A stretch of 64,000 bases of DNA from Mycobacterium sp. NBC_00419 (GTDB taxonomy: Bacteria; Actinomycetota; Actinomycetes; Mycobacteriales; Mycobacteriaceae), in contig NZ_CP107931.1 in NCBI RefSeq assembly GCF_036023875.1, positions 1,798,001 to 1,862,000 of the forward strand. The letters are read 5' to 3'. The notes beneath the pieces were generated by a model. It searched no databases and was not told the DNA's origin. It worked only from the letters and a program-made list of their open reading frames with translations. The position numbers and the translations under genes were made by a program. Shown in pieces: positions 1 through 8,182 of this stretch. Every line of letters begins with the position of its first letter. Within the stretch, counting starts at the first letter, position 1.

Positions 1-1895
1 CGGGAGACCAGGAACACCTCGTAGTCCATCGACAGCCCGAAGGCGATGCAGAACAGCAGCACCGGCATATTCGCCACCAGGGTGCCGGTGGAGGTGGTCC
101 CGAGCGCCCCGAGATTGCCGTCCTGGAAGATCCACACCATCGCGCCGAAGGCGGCCGACAGCGACAGGATGTTGAGCAACAGCGCCTTGATCGGCAGCAC
201 CACGCTGCCGGTCAGCAGGAACAGCAGCACCAGCATGATCGCGCCGATGAGGCCGAGTACCAGCGGCAGCCGCGAGGCGATCGCCTGCACGCTGTCGCGG
301 TTGGTCTGGGCGATGCCGGTGAACTCGACGCCTCGTCCGCCGGGGGCGGCCACGGCGTGCAACATGTCGAGCTGGTGCTCGGAGGCCTCGGAGAACAGCG
401 GGGCCTTGCTGTCCACGGTCAGCAGCGTGCTGCCCGACGCCTGTCCGGTCGCCGCCGTCGGCGGTCCCGCCAGTTGCCCGTCGACGAACGCCCCCGTCGG
501 CGAGGACACCGACACCACATCGGGCACCCTGGACAGGTCGGCCGCGTAGCGGGATACCTCCCCGGCGGACAGTCCGTCGGAATCCACGATGACGACCGGC
601 ACCGCCGTCTCGAAGTTGTTGGTGAAGTCGCGGCGCAGCTGATCGCCCACCTGGTGCGCGGACGCCGATTGCGGCAACACCCGGTCATCGGGGAAGCCGG
701 GACGCACCCCCAGGAACGGCGTGCCGAGAATCAGCAACAGCGCCACGCCCGCCAACCCGATCGGGATGGCCCGCTTCATCACGAATGTGGTTGAGCGATA
801 CCAGAATTGCTCCTGCACAGGCTTTACCGCAGGTTCGGCGCGCTTGAAGATGCGGCGGAACAGCCGCCGGACGTCCAGCGAGTCGAGCCGGTCACCGAGC
901 AGCATGATCGCCGCAGGAGTGATGACGATGGCGGCCAGCACGGCGAACGCGACGGTGGCGACACCGGCGTAGGCGAACGAGCGCAGGAAGTTCATCGGGA
1001 ACACGACCATGACCGCCATGGACAGCGCCACCGTCGTCGCCGAGAACAGCACCGTGCGCCCCGCCGACATCATCGTCCTGGTCAGCGCCAGTTCGCGGGG
1101 CGACCCTTCGGCCAGCTCGTCGCGGTAGCGGCTGATCATCAGCAGGGTGTAGTCGATGGCCAGCGCGAGGCCCATCGCGGTGGTCAGGTTGAGCGCGAAG
1201 ATCGAGACGTCGGTGAAGAACGTGGTGACACGGAGCACGGCCAGCGATCCCAGGATCGCCATCAGTCCGACGGCGACGGGCAGCGCGGCGGCGAACATCC
1301 CGCCGAACACCCACACCAGCACCAGGAAGCTCAGCGGTACCACGATCGATTCCATCAACAACAGGTCGTGCTGCGACTGCTCGGTGACCTGGAGGTTGAC
1401 CATCGCGGTCCCCCCGGAGCGGACCACCATGCCGTCGGAGTCGCGGGCGATGTCCTCGGAGAGCGTCTTGGTGTAGCCCTGCAGCTTGTCTTCGTCGCCG
1501 ACGACGCCGGTGACGATGAGCCCGGACTTCTTGTCGGCGCTGACCAGGGCGGCGGCGGCCTGCGGCGGCGAGGTCCACGGCGAGGTGATGGCGGCGACGT
1601 GCCCGGAGCGCTGCAGGCGGTCGATGACGTCGGTGGCGGCCGTACGGGCCTGCGGGCTGTCGAAGCGGTCCGGCGCGGTGATCACGACGAGGAGCTGGAC
1701 GTCACCCTGATCGAACTTCTCGGTCAGCAGCTGGGCCGCCCGTGCCGACTCCGAGGTCGGGTCCTGGAAGCCGCCCGGGGACAGGTGCGTGGCCACCGGG
1801 ACCCCGAAGATTCCGACGGCGACCATGACGAGCACCGCGACAACGATCACTCGCCGCGGGGCCGCGATGGCCAGCCGGGCGATCGCTTGCAGCAA
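1..1895 (-). CDS. MMPL/RND family transporter (3' end cut by window edge)
   Basis: Integral membrane transporter of the MMPL (RND superfamily) type, expected to export lipid or drug substrates using proton motive force. 631 codons are present and the C-terminus runs off the left edge. The protein opens with a hydrophobic helix, then a periplasmic loop, then a run of membrane segments. Two proton-relay Asp-Tyr pairs are visible, in AIDYTLLMISR (near residue 247) and SMDYEVFLVSR (near residue 622), matching the duplicated RND fold. I place the start at a TTG preceded by GAAGGACG at good spacing; the next upstream codons in frame reach a stop. The methyltransferase gene at 1978-2724 lies just upstream in the same direction. 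Substrate cannot be inferred. Confidence 0.9.
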   Translation of the reverse strand, partial: MLQAIARLAIAAPRRVIVVAVLVMVAVGIFGVPVATHLSPGGFQDPTSESARAAQLLTEKFDQGDVQLLVVITAPDRFDSPQARTAATDVIDRLQRSGHVAAITSPWTSPPQAAAALVSADKKSGLIVTGVVGDEDKLQGYTKTLSEDIARDSDGMVVRSGGTAMVNLQVTEQSQHDLLLMESIVVPLSFLVLVWVFGGMFAAALPVAVGLMAILGSLAVLRVTTFFTDVSIFALNLTTAMGLALAIDYTLLMISRYRDELAEGSPRELALTRTMMSAGRTVLFSATTVALSMAVMVVFPMNFLRSFAYAGVATVAFAVLAAIVITPAAIMLLGDRLDSLDVRRLFRRIFKRAEPAVKPVQEQFWYRSTTFVMKRAIPIGLAGVALLLILGTPFLGVRPGFPDDRVLPQSASAHQVGDQLRRDFTNNFETAVPVVIVDSDGLSAGEVSRYAADLSRVPDVVSVSSPTGAFVDGQLAGPPTAATGQASGSTLLTVDSKAPLFSEASEHQLDMLHAVAAPGGRGVEFTGIAQTNRDSVQAIASRLPLVLGLIGAIMLVLLFLLTGSVVLPIKALLLNILSLSAAFGAMVWIFQDGNLGALGTTSTGTLVANMPVLLFCIAFGLSMDYEVFLVS

Positions 1896-1977
1896 TGTTT
1901 CGTCCTTCGGTTATCGGTGACGTCTTGAAGCTGACACGTACATCATGGCGCTCCGGTTCATCAAAGCTACGGGGGGT

Positions 1978-2724
1978 TCAGCGCCGCTTTCGCGGCAATG
2001 GCAGCCAGTAGGGCACGGCGCTGGCGTACTCGTCGAATGCCGCACCGTGTATCCGCCGGAACCGCGCCTCCTTGAACAGCGGAGCCACCAGGCAATACCC
2101 GGTCAATGTCAGGGCGACGACCAGCTGGTCGGGCGTCCACGTCGGCACCGTCCACAGCGTCAGGGCGAACGCCACGTAGATCGGCTGGCGGGTGAGCCGG
2201 AACAGGCCCGTGGTGGGCATCGGCGGGTAGACCGGCTTTCGTCCGCGCAGCAGCGCCGTCCACCCCAGACTGCCGGTCTGCACCGACAGGCCCGCGTCGG
2301 CCATCGCCTTGCCCAGCAGCAACCAGGATGCGGCGTAGAGCGCAATGAGGACCCACAGGGCGGCGCCGCCGGCCTGCCACCAGATGATGCCGGTGGGCGA
2401 CCACAGGGCGAACAAGGCCAACACCTGCAGCGCGGCAATAGTGGCGTACGTCGTCGTCACGAGCGTGCCGCCGGTGCCCCGGGGGGCCAGCCGTACCAGC
2501 ACGGCCCTGCCGGAGCCGGTGAGCAACAGGGAGTGGGCCACGGGAAACTGCACCAGCAGTGCGGCGTTGGCGACCCAACTCCACGGCGCGCTCAACGTGC
2601 CCAGGGAGCGGCTCATGCCGAAGAACATCGCCACCATCATGGCGCCCACACCGAGGACGAAGACGACATGACAGATCACGCCGTAACACAGCGCCACAGC
2701 TGTCCGGTCCCCGCTTGACTGCAC
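1978..2724 (-). CDS. Membrane methyltransferase, isoprenylcysteine carboxyl methyltransferase-like
   Basis: A 248-residue polytopic membrane protein with about five to six hydrophobic segments. The C-terminal half has the ICMT/NnrU-like signature: RLTRQPIYVAFALTLW, then FKEARFRRIHGAAFDEY and a terminal YWLP. Members methylate thiol or carboxyl groups of small or lipidic substrates with S-adenosylmethionine at the membrane; the acceptor is unknown here. I chose the GTG preceded by GGAGG, although a TTG 30 bases further upstream (2754) would give 258 residues. It diverges from the soluble O-methyltransferase at 2769 across about 44 bases and lies upstream of the MMPL transporter. Related sulfur methyltransferases (MddA) are similar in fold, but the sequence does not clearly belong to that subgroup. 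Confidence 0.75.
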   Translation of the reverse strand: MQSSGDRTAVALCYGVICHVVFVLGVGAMMVAMFFGMSRSLGTLSAPWSWVANAALLVQFPVAHSLLLTGSGRAVLVRLAPRGTGGTLVTTTYATIAALQVLALFALWSPTGIIWWQAGGAALWVLIALYAASWLLLGKAMADAGLSVQTGSLGWTALLRGRKPVYPPMPTTGLFRLTRQPIYVAFALTLWTVPTWTPDQLVVALTLTGYCLVAPLFKEARFRRIHGAAFDEYASAVPYWLPLPRKRR

Positions 2725-2768
2725 AAAACCTCCGGGTGGCACCCCCGGGCACAACGTAGCGTGAGGTC

Positions 2769-3521
2769 ATGAAGCTTCGCCAGCGTCTGCCCCTGTTGCG
2801 ATGGTCGGTTCTGCGGACCGGGATCGGCATCCGTAACTTCAACAAGACCGGGCAGATCGGCGACGGCCGGGAAGCCGCCGCTGCGGACTACGTCGAAGCC
2901 AATGCCCGCCAGGGTGACATCGACGATGTGCTGGCCAAACTCGACGAGTACGCCTACGCCAAATCGTTCCTGGTCAACATCGGCGACGAGAAGGGCGAAT
3001 TGCTCGACGCCGCGGTCCGGGCCGCAGATCCGCGGGTCGCGGTGGAACTGGGCACCTACTGCGGGTACAGCGCGCTGCGGATCGCCCGGTGCGCGCCGCA
3101 GGCACGGGTGTTGTCGGTGGAACTCTCCGAGGCCAATGCTGAAGTAGCCAAACGCATTTGGACTCACGCCGGGGCGGCGGACCGGATCACCTGCGTGGTC
3201 GGGACGATCGGTGACAACGGCCGCACCCTCGACAGGCTGCGCGACGAACACGGTGTGATGCCCGGCTCTGTCGACTTTCTGTTCATCGACCACGACAAGA
3301 ACGCCTACCTGGCCGACCTGCTCAGCATCGCCGCGCGCGGCTGGTTGCATCCCGGCACTGTCGCGGTCGCCGACAATGTCGGCTTCCCGGGCTCGCCGAA
3401 GTACCGGGCCTACATGCGCGAGCAACAGGGCCGCGGCTGGAAGACCGTCGAACACCGCACCCACATGGAGTACCAGAAACTGGTGCCGGATCTGGTGCTG
3501 GAGTCGGTGTACCTCGGCTGA
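2769..3521 (+). CDS. SAM-dependent O-methyltransferase, catechol O-methyltransferase type
   Basis: A 250-residue soluble class I methyltransferase. The SAM-binding loop is ELGTYCGYSA at residues 93-102, and the metal/active-site strand is VDFLFIDHDKNAYL near residues 174-187, followed by ADNVGFPGSP. This pattern matches the mycobacterial catechol O-methyltransferase homologues, which transfer methyl groups to vicinal hydroxyls with a divalent metal. ATG start with GTGAGGT just upstream. It diverges from the membrane methyltransferase gene and is followed by a strong hairpin terminator. The natural substrate is not evident. Confidence 0.88.
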   Translation: MKLRQRLPLLRWSVLRTGIGIRNFNKTGQIGDGREAAAADYVEANARQGDIDDVLAKLDEYAYAKSFLVNIGDEKGELLDAAVRAADPRVAVELGTYCGYSALRIARCAPQARVLSVELSEANAEVAKRIWTHAGAADRITCVVGTIGDNGRTLDRLRDEHGVMPGSVDFLFIDHDKNAYLADLLSIAARGWLHPGTVAVADNVGFPGSPKYRAYMREQQGRGWKTVEHRTHMEYQKLVPDLVLESVYLG

Positions 3522-3527
3522 ACGCGA

Positions 3528-3558
3528 ATCGGCCCCCTCCGGTGTGGAGGGGGCCGAT
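3528..3558. terminator. Bidirectional hairpin between convergent genes
   Basis: A 13-bp perfect stem (ATCGGCCCCCTCC and its complement) with a GGTGT loop, seven bases after the O-methyltransferase stop and 18 bases from the stop of the convergent phosphatase gene. There is no U-tract, as is common for mycobacterial terminators. It can serve both strands. Confidence 0.8.
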
Positions 3559-3575
3559 GTCGCGAGCGGGGAGAG

Positions 3576-4868
3576 TCAGGCAGCGTCCTTCTCGCTGGCG
3601 CGCTTGCTGCCGCCCGTGGACTTCTTGGCCGAGCCGCCGGAGGTGCCGGCCGACGAGCTGTCGTCAGCCTTGTCCGACACCGACTGCAGCGAACCCGCAT
3701 GCCGGGCCGAGCCGGACTTGCCCGGCTCGACCTTGTTGCCGTCGCTGAGATCGGTTGCGCCGTTGCCGCTTTCGGAGGCCGCCGGGGCGGTATCCGAGGA
3801 GTCCTTGACCGGCTCGGTTGCCGGCTCGGTTCCCGAAACCAGCGACGTGGTCGCCGGCGACGCGGACTTGACGGCCGCGGCCTTGGTCGCCGCGGCGGTG
3901 GCCTGCGCCCCACCCGGCAGCGCGCCGACGATCGCGTTGACGATGTCGGTCACCGAGTCCTTGACGAAGTCGACGCCGGCCTTGGCGACCAGCGCCACGC
4001 CGCCGGCGATCGCGTTGATGATCGTCGGCAGGTCCAGGGTCTTGACCGCCTGGACGACGTTGTAGATGGCGGTCTGCGGAGCGACGATCAGATTGCGGGT
4101 GTTCACGAAGAGCTGGGTGCCCAGGCCCGGAGTCTGGCTGACCGGGATGCCGGCGTAGCTGACCAGCGTCCAGCCGTCCTCCGGATTGCCGGTGATGACG
4201 ACCTGCTCCGCGTTGCCCAGCGGATGGCTCAGCAGCAGCGGAATATCCGGGTTGTCGACGTTCATCATCGTCCAGATCATGATGGTCGCGCCGTGCGAGA
4301 AGATCACCGGATCGGTGCCGCCGTTGGCGATGACGGAGGCCAGCGCGCCATTGACGCGCGCCTCGAACTCGTTTCCGCCCTCACCGAGCGGGATGGGCAC
4401 CGAACGCAGGCCCAGGGTCCAGGTCAGCGGGATCAGGAAGTAGAAGATGCGCCCGAGGCCGCTGTCGATGGGAGCGCCCTCGAAGATGCCGGCGCTGATC
4501 TCGTTGAAGCCCGCATTTGCGGTCGCCGTCTGATGGGTGATGCCCAGCATCGGCGCCGCTGTCTGCGCGGTGCGGACCATGGTGGAGGTGTAGACGCTGG
4601 AGTAGCCGGCGTTGGCCAGGCTCTGGGCGATGCCTTGAGCCTGCTGCACGCCCAGCGTGGTGAGGTTCGGGCCGGGTACCTGCGTGTCGATGCCGGCGCC
4701 GGGCACGTTGCCTTCGGACTGCGCATGGCGGACGAAAGTCACGGTGACCGAGTCGGCCGCCCACGCCGGCAACGCCGACGTGACGAAGAGGGCGACGGCC
4801 GCCAGGACCGTCATGACCGCGTTGAAGGCTCGGCGCGGCATCAGCGCGCCGCCTGTCTGATCTCGCAT
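3576..4868 (-). CDS. Secreted histidine phosphatase (phosphoglycerate mutase fold) with disordered tail
   Basis: 430 residues. A Sec signal peptide covers about residues 1-37, ending in LPAWA-AD. The catalytic RHG-type motif is RHAQSEGN (residues 47-54, His48 being the likely phospho-acceptor), and the second catalytic His is in VIFSHGATIMIW. After the phosphatase fold comes a hydrophobic helical stretch ending DIVNAIVGALPGGAQ, then about 110 residues of Ala/Ser/Thr/Lys-rich, probably unstructured sequence. The same helical stretch plus low-complexity tail occurs in the unrelated secreted protein at 35132-36319. The ATG is preceded by GGAG. It probably acts in the cell envelope; the substrate is unknown. 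Confidence 0.85.
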   Translation of the reverse strand: MRDQTGGALMPRRAFNAVMTVLAAVALFVTSALPAWAADSVTVTFVRHAQSEGNVPGAGIDTQVPGPNLTTLGVQQAQGIAQSLANAGYSSVYTSTMVRTAQTAAPMLGITHQTATANAGFNEISAGIFEGAPIDSGLGRIFYFLIPLTWTLGLRSVPIPLGEGGNEFEARVNGALASVIANGGTDPVIFSHGATIMIWTMMNVDNPDIPLLLSHPLGNAEQVVITGNPEDGWTLVSYAGIPVSQTPGLGTQLFVNTRNLIVAPQTAIYNVVQAVKTLDLPTIINAIAGGVALVAKAGVDFVKDSVTDIVNAIVGALPGGAQATAAATKAAAVKSASPATTSLVSGTEPATEPVKDSSDTAPAASESGNGATDLSDGNKVEPGKSGSARHAGSLQSVSDKADDSSSAGTSGGSAKKSTGGSKRASEKDAA

Positions 4869-5069
4869 CCAAACTCCATCTGTGACCCCCCGCTGTGTGG
4901 TTGCTCACACCCATCTCTGAATGTGCGCTCCGACACTGTACAAGAACGGAAAACTGTCTACCGATGATTATCGAACGACGCGTCGGTCGCGTTCGGCACC
5001 GCGCCGGGTATCGGGACACTAACGATCTCGTACTTTCTCGGCATCGACCCTCGTAACCGGAGCTCACCC

Positions 5070-5090
5070 ATGGTGTCGTGGATGGAGTGA
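5070..5090 (+). other. Possible six-codon leader ORF (MVSWME)
   Basis: ATG at 5070 follows GGAG (5059-5062) at normal spacing and reads MVSWME before a TGA at 5088-5090 that overlaps the ATG of the next gene (TGATG). The main gene's own GGAG is only two bases from its ATG, so translation coupled to this mini-ORF is plausible. Speculative without ribosome profiling. Confidence 0.35.
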
Positions 5091-5641
5091 TGTCATCTGT
5101 GTGGGTCCGTACCGCCCGAGTCGCGGCGGTCGCGGCCGTGTCGTCCATGTTCGTCATCGGCCTGCCGTCGGCGGCCGCTGCGCCCTCCTACGACTCCCTG
5201 GGCTACATCGATTCCACGGCTCGCTGCTCCGCTTCGGAGACCGCCGTGCTGTTCGGCAGCACCGAGACCTCCCGCGTGGCGATCTGCAAGGACTCGGGCG
5301 GACAGTACGAGTACCGCGGCGTGCGAGTGCGCGACGGCGCCAAGCTGATCCTGTCGGCCTCGGCCTATGGCAGCGGCGCCTACGACGCCGAGAACGACGG
5401 CATCACCTATCTGGTCGACTCGAAGTCGCTGACGGTGAACTCCGGCGGCAAGACCATCCGCAGTGAGTCATGGGTGGACTTCCACGGGCCCCAGGCTCCG
5501 AAGTCGACGACGGACAGCTCCGCCCCGAGCACGTCCGGGACGGCCACGCCCACGACGTCGGCCAAGCCCAGCCCCACCACACCCACCTCGACCACGCCGT
5601 TGCCGCCGCCGTTGCCCGCCGAGGTGGGCGGCAGCCGCTAG
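5090..5641 (+). CDS. Small secreted protein with Ser/Thr/Pro-rich tail
   Basis: 183 residues, not assigned to a named family. A signal peptide covers roughly residues 1-31 (hydrophobic core AAVAAVSSMFVIGL, cleavage around AAAA-P). The mature globular part of about 100 residues has two cysteines (ARCSAS and VAICKDS) that could form a disulfide. The last 50 residues are Thr/Ser/Pro-rich (TPTTSAKPSPTTPTSTTP), typical of mannosylated, wall-spanning mycobacterial exoproteins. Two starts are possible: ATG at 5090, used here because a mini-ORF stop overlaps it, or the in-frame GTG at 5078. It converges on the MarR gene with only five bases between stops. Confidence 0.75.
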   Translation: MSSVWVRTARVAAVAAVSSMFVIGLPSAAAAPSYDSLGYIDSTARCSASETAVLFGSTETSRVAICKDSGGQYEYRGVRVRDGAKLILSASAYGSGAYDAENDGITYLVDSKSLTVNSGGKTIRSESWVDFHGPQAPKSTTDSSAPSTSGTATPTTSAKPSPTTPTSTTPLPPPLPAEVGGSR

Positions 5642-5646
5642 GCCAG

Positions 5647-6069
5647 TCAGGATCTGAGCGCGTCGATCATCTGCCGCACCCCGTCTCGGGTGGCCCGCAG
5701 TCGCCTCGCGCCCAGCGCCTCGGCCAGTCGCTGGTTGTCGTGCGCCGCCTGCTCGGTGATCGCGGCCAGGGTGTGCCGGCCGGAACGGGTCAGCACCAAC
5801 AGCGCCGACGTCTGGTGGTCGGGGTTGTCCCGAAACTCGATCAGCCGTTCGGTTGCCAGATCGTTGGCCACCCGCTGAATGCCCTGACGGGTGATCCCCA
5901 GTCGGCGGGCCGCCTGCGGCACGGTGAGCGCCTCGTCGCCGATCACGCTGAGCAATTGCCAGCGCGCCTGGGTCTGCCCTTCGCGGGCAGCCACCGCATC
6001 ACCGCTGCGCCGCAGCAGGCCGGCGAGTTCGAACACGTCGGCCACCAATAGAGCCACCTCATCAGGCAT
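5647..6069 (-). CDS. MarR family transcriptional regulator
   Basis: 140 residues with the MarR winged-helix layout: helix 1, then LSVIGDEALTVPQAARRLGITRQGIQRVANDLATE (helix-turn-helix near residues 41-75), then the wing RDNPDHQTSALLVLTRSGR and a C-terminal dimerisation helix. Such repressors are released by small phenolic or oxidative ligands. The ATG has AGGAAGG at ideal spacing; a GTG six bases upstream is less likely. It diverges from the DUF1398 gene, and the shared 51-base gap holds a perfect 16-bp palindrome, so self-regulation and control of the neighbour are likely. Confidence 0.88.
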   Translation of the reverse strand: MPDEVALLVADVFELAGLLRRSGDAVAAREGQTQARWQLLSVIGDEALTVPQAARRLGITRQGIQRVANDLATERLIEFRDNPDHQTSALLVLTRSGRHTLAAITEQAAHDNQRLAEALGARRLRATRDGVRQMIDALRS

Positions 6070-6086
6070 CCGCACACCTTCCTATT

Positions 6087-6102
6087 TGACAATATATTGT
6101 CA
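6087..6102. promoter_or_regulatory. Probable MarR operator palindrome
   Basis: TGACAATATATTGTCA is a perfect 16-bp palindrome in the gap between the divergent MarR and DUF1398 genes. Its AT-rich core is unusual for this genome, and its placement and size fit a MarR dimer site overlapping both promoters. Confidence 0.75.
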
Positions 6103-6120
6103 TATTGGTTGCATGTTGTC

Positions 6121-6558
6121 ATGACTTCCGATGCCGTCGTCGTACTCGATGCTGCACTGCGCGAGGGTGCGGCCCGCCGTCCGGCTGTCGCAGGCTTCCC
6201 ACATTTCGCAGAGGCCCTGCACCGCAACGGCGTTCACCAGTTCACCTACTGGCTGCCCGCGATGCAGTGCCTCTACCGGACCGACCTGGGCGCCGTGCTC
6301 ACCCAGGACGCACCCCTGCGCCAGGGCATGCACGATGTGCCGGAGTTCGACGAGGCTGCGCTCGTCGGTGCGCTACGCGCCGACCAGGCGGGCAAGACCG
6401 ATTTCCCGGAGTTCGCCGAGGCGGCGTGGCGCGCCGGCGTCGTGCACTTCGTCGTCGACCTCGACGAGCGCACCTGTACCTACACCGGCCTGGATGAGCA
6501 GAGCTACGTCGAGCACTTTCCGGCCGTGACCGTGTGCGGTGAGCTCCCGCGCGACTGA
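6121..6558 (+). CDS. DUF1398 family protein
   Basis: 145 residues resembling the DUF1398 family (small cytosolic proteins of unknown function). Visible features are FPHFAEALHRNGVHQFTYWLP near the N-terminus and a later repeat-like block DFPEFAEAAWRAGVVHFVVDLDER; both contain F-x-x-A-x-x-x-x-G-V-x-x-F, suggesting an internal duplication. I start at ATG 6121; no clear ribosome site precedes it, so the transcript may be leaderless. The divergent MarR gene and its operator suggest inducible expression. No enzymatic motif is apparent. Confidence 0.7.
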   Translation: MTSDAVVVLDAALREGAARRPAVAGFPHFAEALHRNGVHQFTYWLPAMQCLYRTDLGAVLTQDAPLRQGMHDVPEFDEAALVGALRADQAGKTDFPEFAEAAWRAGVVHFVVDLDERTCTYTGLDEQSYVEHFPAVTVCGELPRD

Positions 6559-6699
6559 ACACTCAGCGGATGCTTTGCGCCGGATGCGGTCGTACTCGGT
6601 GCCGGCGCAGCACTCCTGGGCGCCGCCGGATCCGCGTTGCCGGTCGATGATGCCGGCCAGTAGCCACCCCGCCTCTGGCCAGCGCCTCTTCTGTCGGAC

Positions 6700-7446
6700 A
6701 TGCTTGACGACATGACGACCAGAGAATCCGATGAGGTGTCGACGCCCGACGGCACCGTCGAGCCTCAGGCGGTCTTCGCGAACCTGGCCGACATCGTCTA
6801 CCAGGGGTCGGGCTTGGACGACGTTCATCCGGCCATCTGCGTTGCCGCGACCATGATCGTCCCCGGCTGCGACCACGCCAGCATCCTGCTCAAACGCAAG
6901 GGCGACTACGTGACCGTGGCTGCCACCGATGAGGTCGCGCGGCGGGTGGACGACCTAGAGCGCGAGATCGGCGAAGGCCCATGCGTGGATGCCATCGAGG
7001 ATGAGTCGGCGCAGGTGGAGCCGGATCTGCACGTCTCCAGTCAGTGGCCGACGCTGGCGCAGCGAGTGCTGGCGGAGACGCCGGTGCGCTCGATGATGGC
7101 GTTTCGTTTGATGGTCGACGAGCACAAGGTGGGCGCGCTCAACCTGTTCTCCGACACCCCGGGCGCATTCGACTCCTATGCGGCCGGCCGGGCGATCGTC
7201 ATGGCGTCATTCGCCAGCGTCGCGGCCGCCGCGGCGGCCCGCGGGGAAGACGCCGACGGTCTGCGGTCCGCGCTGTTGAGCAACCGGGAGATCGGCAAGG
7301 CCGTCGGCATGCTCATGGTGCTCAACGACATCGACGAACCGCGGGCATTCGAGGTACTGCGCCGCAGTTCGCAGGACTTCAACATCAAGCTGACCGATGT
7401 CGCCAAGGCCGTGATCGCCAGCCGGGGCAAGCCCCCCGCCAGCTGA
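6700..7446 (+). CDS. GAF-ANTAR domain regulator
   Basis: 248 residues. A GAF sensory domain spans about residues 25-170 (IGEGPCVDAIEDES and VGALNLFSDTPGAFD are typical). A C-terminal ANTAR RNA-binding domain follows (near residues 185-240: LLSNREIGKAVGMLMVLNDIDEPRAFEVLRRSSQDFN). ANTAR proteins bind paired hairpins in nascent mRNA and prevent termination; the GAF domain would sense a small ligand or redox state. No adjacent target leader is obvious. ATG at 6700 is used, with a second ATG at 6712 equally possible. The 141 bases upstream show nothing I can identify. Confidence 0.88.
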   Translation: MLDDMTTRESDEVSTPDGTVEPQAVFANLADIVYQGSGLDDVHPAICVAATMIVPGCDHASILLKRKGDYVTVAATDEVARRVDDLEREIGEGPCVDAIEDESAQVEPDLHVSSQWPTLAQRVLAETPVRSMMAFRLMVDEHKVGALNLFSDTPGAFDSYAAGRAIVMASFASVAAAAAARGEDADGLRSALLSNREIGKAVGMLMVLNDIDEPRAFEVLRRSSQDFNIKLTDVAKAVIASRGKPPAS

Positions 7447-7458
7447 GGCCGCCCGCGG

Positions 7459-8079
7459 TCAGGGGTGGTCGTGGTGGTCGCCGCCGGTATGCAGCCCCAT
7501 GTTCGTGACCGGTTCCGCGTGCGGGGTATGCGCCGGTTCGGCGGGCGCGGCCGGTGCCGCCGGTGTGGCCAGCGGCGGTAGGTCGTGGCGGTGGCCCTGC
7601 AATCCGGACGCCAGGCCGACCGTGACGGCGAGCGCCATCACCGAATTGGCGCCGACGAGGACGAGCACTCGTCCCTTACCGGAAACCTGTTGTGCCCGAG
7701 AGCTTCTCAGCCAGGTCCACAATGCGCCCATGATCACGTAGCACTGCAGCAGAAGCACGCAGATGCCGGCCGCTTCCACCGCTTCGGGCTGACCGGCGTG
7801 CGGACCGAAGGGTGCGCCTGCGGTCCGGGACATGACCCACAGGCCCACGCAACCCGCGTTGACCGCGACCCCTGCCCCGAGCGCCAGCGCCGTCGGCCGC
7901 GACCAGGCCACGAATCCCCAGATCAGTTGGAACACCGCGATGGCGGCGAAGAACACCCCGGAGACCGCCCAGTCCTGCCAGTGCGCAGGCGCGACGCCGA
8001 GATGGATGACGGCTGCGCCGATCGACGCGACCGCCGCACAGCGCGCGGACAGCCTGTTGTCGATCCTCATCGGATCCAT
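7459..8079 (-). CDS. Membrane protein with His-rich C-terminal tail
   Basis: About 206 residues with five predicted membrane helices, for example AVSGVFFAAIAVFQLIWGFV and ICVLLLQCYVIMGALW. A Pro/Ala-rich linker leads to a C-terminal tail ending GGDHHDHP, with further HxxH-like spacing upstream (HRHD, HTPHAE). The histidines suggest transition-metal binding, but no characterised family is recognised. Start is uncertain among GTG 8088, ATG 8079 and ATG 8070. It converges on the GAF-ANTAR gene and lies next to the CGNR regulator gene, from which it is separated by about 100 bases. Confidence 0.65.
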   Translation of the reverse strand: MDPMRIDNRLSARCAAVASIGAAVIHLGVAPAHWQDWAVSGVFFAAIAVFQLIWGFVAWSRPTALALGAGVAVNAGCVGLWVMSRTAGAPFGPHAGQPEAVEAAGICVLLLQCYVIMGALWTWLRSSRAQQVSGKGRVLVLVGANSVMALAVTVGLASGLQGHRHDLPPLATPAAPAAPAEPAHTPHAEPVTNMGLHTGGDHHDHP

Positions 8080-8182
8080 GAATGCCACGGGATCGACAGT
8101 GACACGGCCCGGGTGGTCACGACGAGCAGGAACTCATAACGTTCGGGTGCCAGATCGACAACACAGGTCCGGGCGCCGGGGG

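Noticed and set aside
1978..2724. Naming the membrane methyltransferase MddA and linking it to sfnG as a dimethyl-sulfur pathway
   Set aside because: The sequence fits the broader ICMT/NnrU-like group; MddA-specific features were not clear, and sfnG lies 43 kb away.
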